Shown here piece by piece: positions 5,924-7,614 of a stretch of DNA of 7,614 nt (the first letter of the stretch is position 1; each line of letters opens with the position of its first letter). A model generated the notes under the pieces. It made no database searches. It saw nothing but the letters and a program-made list of their open reading frames with translations, and was not told the origin of the DNA. This stretch comes from Methanocellaceae archaeon UBA148 (lineage in GTDB: Archaea; Halobacteriota; UBA148), in NCBI GenBank assembly GCA_002495885.1, contig DAHG01000039.1, positions 1 to 7,614 on the forward strand. The letters are read 5' to 3'. The position numbers and the translations under genes are program-made.

Positions 5924-6145
5924 ATGACGGGTTGGGTTAAAATAACGGATGCAGCTAAATATGCTGATGTATCCAAACGTACTGTTGAGGACTGGCTTAA
6001 ACAGGGTCTGAAGTATAGTCGTTTGCCCAGTGGAACCCGACTGATTAAATTTGAGTGGATAGATGAATATCTGGAGAGTTTTATGGTGTCTGAGAATGAA
6101 ATTGACATAGTTGTTGATGAAATTATGTCAGGACTGAAAAATTAA
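5924..6145 (+). CDS. Excisionase-like / MerR-fold DNA-binding protein
   Basis: The 73-residue product is almost entirely a helix-turn-helix_17 domain. ITDAAKYADVSKRTVEDWLKQG (about 7-28) forms the two helices, then KYSRLPSGTRLIKFEWIDEYLES makes the wing and final helix, as in Xis, AlpA and MerR-like small proteins. Such proteins bend DNA to favour excision by a partner tyrosine recombinase, or activate its gene. ATG 5924 has GAGGTGAGG (5906-5914) 9 bases upstream. It lies in the same direction as the XRE regulator and integrase, three bases before the XRE promoter -35, so it is probably on a separate transcript. A purely regulatory role is possible. Confidence 0.8.
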   Translation: MTGWVKITDAAKYADVSKRTVEDWLKQGLKYSRLPSGTRLIKFEWIDEYLESFMVSENEIDIVVDEIMSGLKN

Positions 6146-6148
6146 TCC

Positions 6149-6178
6149 TTGACAAAGTAAACAATGTATACTTATAAT
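6149..6178 (+). promoter_or_regulatory. Perfect-consensus promoter of the XRE regulator, with internal operator
   Basis: TTGACA (6149-6154) and TATAAT (6173-6178), both exact consensus hexamers, are 18 bases apart. The predicted transcription start (about 6185) coincides with the ATG of the XRE gene. TGTATACT (6165-6172) fills the end of the spacer, touches the -10, and is identical to 3881-3888 in the left-arm regulatory region, so it is a candidate autoregulatory operator. Confidence 0.85.
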
Positions 6179-6184
6179 ACAGCC

Positions 6185-6403
6185 ATGTCAAAACAGTGGA
6201 CACCAGAAGAAATAAGGGAATTCAGAAAGCGGTTAAAGCTCTATCAGAAGGATTTCGCTGAACTGATAGGGGTGACAAGACTCTATATAATCTATCTTGA
6301 AAAGGGGGTGAGAAATCCGAGTAAGACATTGAAGATACTTTTAACGTTACTTGAGCAACAAGAAAATTTGAAAGAGAAAGGAAGTGATTATAGTGGGTGT
6401 TAG
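6185..6403 (+). CDS. XRE-family helix-turn-helix regulator, probably from a leaderless mRNA
   Basis: The 72-residue product is one Cro/C1-type domain. EIREFRKRLKLYQKDFAELI and GVTRLYIIYLEKGVRNPS give helices 1-4, with the usual Q-x-x-x-A and E-x-G-x-R-x-P-S positions, followed by a short Leu-rich helix. It probably represses element genes and its own promoter. I chose ATG 6185 because it sits 7 bases after the TATAAT, at the predicted transcription start. An in-frame ATG at 6164 lies within the promoter. There is no room for a ribosome binding site, so translation would be leaderless, as known for lambda cI from its maintenance promoter. Its end overlaps the integrase start by 11 bases. Confidence 0.8.
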   Translation: MSKQWTPEEIREFRKRLKLYQKDFAELIGVTRLYIIYLEKGVRNPSKTLKILLTLLEQQENLKEKGSDYSGC

Positions 6404-7559
6404 AGTTCGTGAGAAAGTACCTGGTTCAGGTGAATGGTGGATTTTTATCAAACATAAGGGAAAGCGCAAGTCTAAGAAAGTAGGTCGTGACAAACAAGTA
6501 GCACAGGAAGTGGCTAAGAAGATAGAAGCAAAATTAACCTTGGGGGATATGAATCTTGACAAAGAAGAAAGGATAATCCCAACTTTTGGAGAATATGCTA
6601 AAATATGGATTGAGATAACAGTACCAGCCACATGCAAACCCATTTCAATCTCAGACTATAAGGGTATTCTCAACAATCACGTTCTCCCCGTCTTCAATAA
6701 AATACCTGTAACGGAAATAACGAGGATGAAGATCAAGGGTTTTTTGATGAAAAAAACCAATGATGGTTTAGCAGCCAGTACCGTGGTCCATATTAAGAAC
6801 GCTATTAGCGGAGTGTTGAATCTGGCGGTTGATGATCAGGTTCTCACAACAAATCCCGCCCATAAACTGGGTAAAATAGTCCGTGAAAAGGGTTTAAAAT
6901 TACAGTTTGACCCGTTTTCTAAAGAAGAGACAATGCTATTTTTGAATACGTTCAGGGAGCATTTTCCTCGGCACTATCCAATGGCATTGACTCTCTGCCG
7001 AACAGGAATGAGATTAGGAGAAGTTATCGGTCTGCAATGGGGTGATATTGATTTCAACAGTCGTTTCATTACTATTCGGCGAGGCAGATCCAAAAGTCGC
7101 ACTGAGTCACCAAAAAATGGAAAGAGCAGACGCATTGATATGTCGAAGCAGTTAACTGAAACCCTGAATGAATTAAAACGCCAACGGATAGAAGACAAAC
7201 TCAAAAATGGGTGGAAAGATATGCCTAAATGGGTATTTGTATCCGAGAAAGGAACTCCGTTAATCGAAGGTCATTGGCGGGAAAAGGTTTTTAATAAAGT
7301 CCTGGAAAAGGCAAAACTGCGGAAAATCAGAATACACGATTTACGGCATGGATATGCTTCTCAGTTGATTCAGGCTGGTGAATCTCTGGCTTATATCCGA
7401 GATCAGCTTGGGCATCATAGCATTAAAGTCACCGTTGATATCTATGGTCACCTTGCTCCGGAAGGAAATAAAGCTGCTGTAGATCGGCTTGATGATGAGA
7501 CACCTTTTGGCACCCCTATGGCACCCCAGAAAGAAAAGAGCCTAACCGCAATCGGCTAA
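6393..7559 (+). CDS. int: Tyrosine recombinase / phage-type integrase
   Basis: This 388-residue integrase would catalyse site-specific integration and excision of the element. Domains in order are an arm-binding/AP2-like N-terminus (about 1-50, with GEWWIFIKHKGKRKSKKVG), a SAM-like core-binding domain (about 65-165, from TFGEYAKIWIE) and a catalytic domain (about 175-360). The catalytic set is complete: R207 in TGMRLGE, a probable K241 in SPKNGKSRR, H315 and R318 in HDLRHGYAS, H341 in LGHH and the nucleophile Y351 in DIYGHL. GTG 6393 is preferred because AGGAAG (6379-6384) lies 8 bases upstream. A GTG at 6384 overlaps that site. It overlaps the XRE gene, suggesting translational coupling and one transcript. 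It ends 15 bases from the tRNA-Glu 3' end, the usual place for the integrase of a tRNA-targeting element. Confidence 0.95.
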   Translation: MGVRVREKVPGSGEWWIFIKHKGKRKSKKVGRDKQVAQEVAKKIEAKLTLGDMNLDKEERIIPTFGEYAKIWIEITVPATCKPISISDYKGILNNHVLPVFNKIPVTEITRMKIKGFLMKKTNDGLAASTVVHIKNAISGVLNLAVDDQVLTTNPAHKLGKIVREKGLKLQFDPFSKEETMLFLNTFREHFPRHYPMALTLCRTGMRLGEVIGLQWGDIDFNSRFITIRRGRSKSRTESPKNGKSRRIDMSKQLTETLNELKRQRIEDKLKNGWKDMPKWVFVSEKGTPLIEGHWREKVFNKVLEKAKLRKIRIHDLRHGYASQLIQAGESLAYIRDQLGHHSIKVTVDIYGHLAPEGNKAAVDRLDDETPFGTPMAPQKEKSLTAIG

Positions 7560-7574
7560 GCTCTCGTATTTATT

Positions 7575-7614
7575 TGGTAGTCCCAAGGGGAGTTGAACCC
7601 CTGTTTCCGGCGTG
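7575..7614 (-). tRNA. tRNA-Glu, 3' part only (gene runs off the window); likely attachment site
   Basis: Read on the minus strand, the segment gives CAC of the anticodon loop, the anticodon stem strand GCCGG and a 4-base variable loop AAAC. These are followed by the T arm AGGGG-TTCAACT-CCCCT, the acceptor strand TGGGACT, discriminator A and an encoded CCA. The order and the CACGCCGG-AAACAGGGGTTC part closely match tRNA-Glu, including the E. coli one as I recall it. Base 36 would be C, which fits UUC or CUC. The 5' half lies beyond the window. The integrase faces its 3' end, so this end is probably attR or attL of the element. Confidence 0.87.

Overview
The window joins an apparently chromosomal segment (about 1-2756) to a compact integrative element (roughly 3000-7575) that abuts the 3' end of a tRNA-Glu gene. 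The composition is moderately AT-rich, with Shine-Dalgarno sites and sigma70-like promoters, so this is a bacterium. The SAM-II-type riboswitch and the E. coli-type MetK fit a Gram-negative lineage, but the sequence alone does not let me name a phylum.

Left part. A promoter (37-64), a SAM-II-like riboswitch (71-118) and an intrinsic terminator (139-169) precede metK, the S-adenosylmethionine synthetase gene. This is a complete feedback circuit in which the product of MetK would shut off its own transcription. Next is an unrecognised 428-residue protein with an N-terminal zinc ribbon and a TTG start. Its last 60 or so codons are much richer in G+C than its middle. A gene-poor stretch of about 300 bases (2757-3058) follows, with small palindromes and a possible scrap of a tyrosine recombinase.

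Right part. A leftward gene encodes a protein with a Cys4 zinc-finger core. It diverges from a rightward gene for a small DUF5659-like protein across a promoter region full of short inverted repeats. Next is a RepA-like AAA (RecA-fold) helicase/ATPase gene. Its 3' end runs into an array of seven GGACA repeats spaced about one helical turn apart, followed by a palindrome, which together look like an iteron-type replication origin. Then come a MerR/Xis-like excisionase, an XRE-family regulator and a complete tyrosine integrase. The integrase ends 15 bases before the CCA end of the partial tRNA-Glu, which lies on the other strand.

How the parts may work together. The integrase and excisionase would move the element in and out of the tRNA-Glu 3' end, and RepA with the GGACA array would replicate the excised circle. 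The XRE protein is probably the repressor. Its promoter is a perfect consensus, its mRNA is probably leaderless, and a TGTATACT motif inside that promoter recurs in the divergent promoter region of the left arm. No conjugation, capsid or packaging genes are visible, so the element would be a minimal replicating integrative element or a satellite relying on others for transfer. Its left attachment site was not found in the window.
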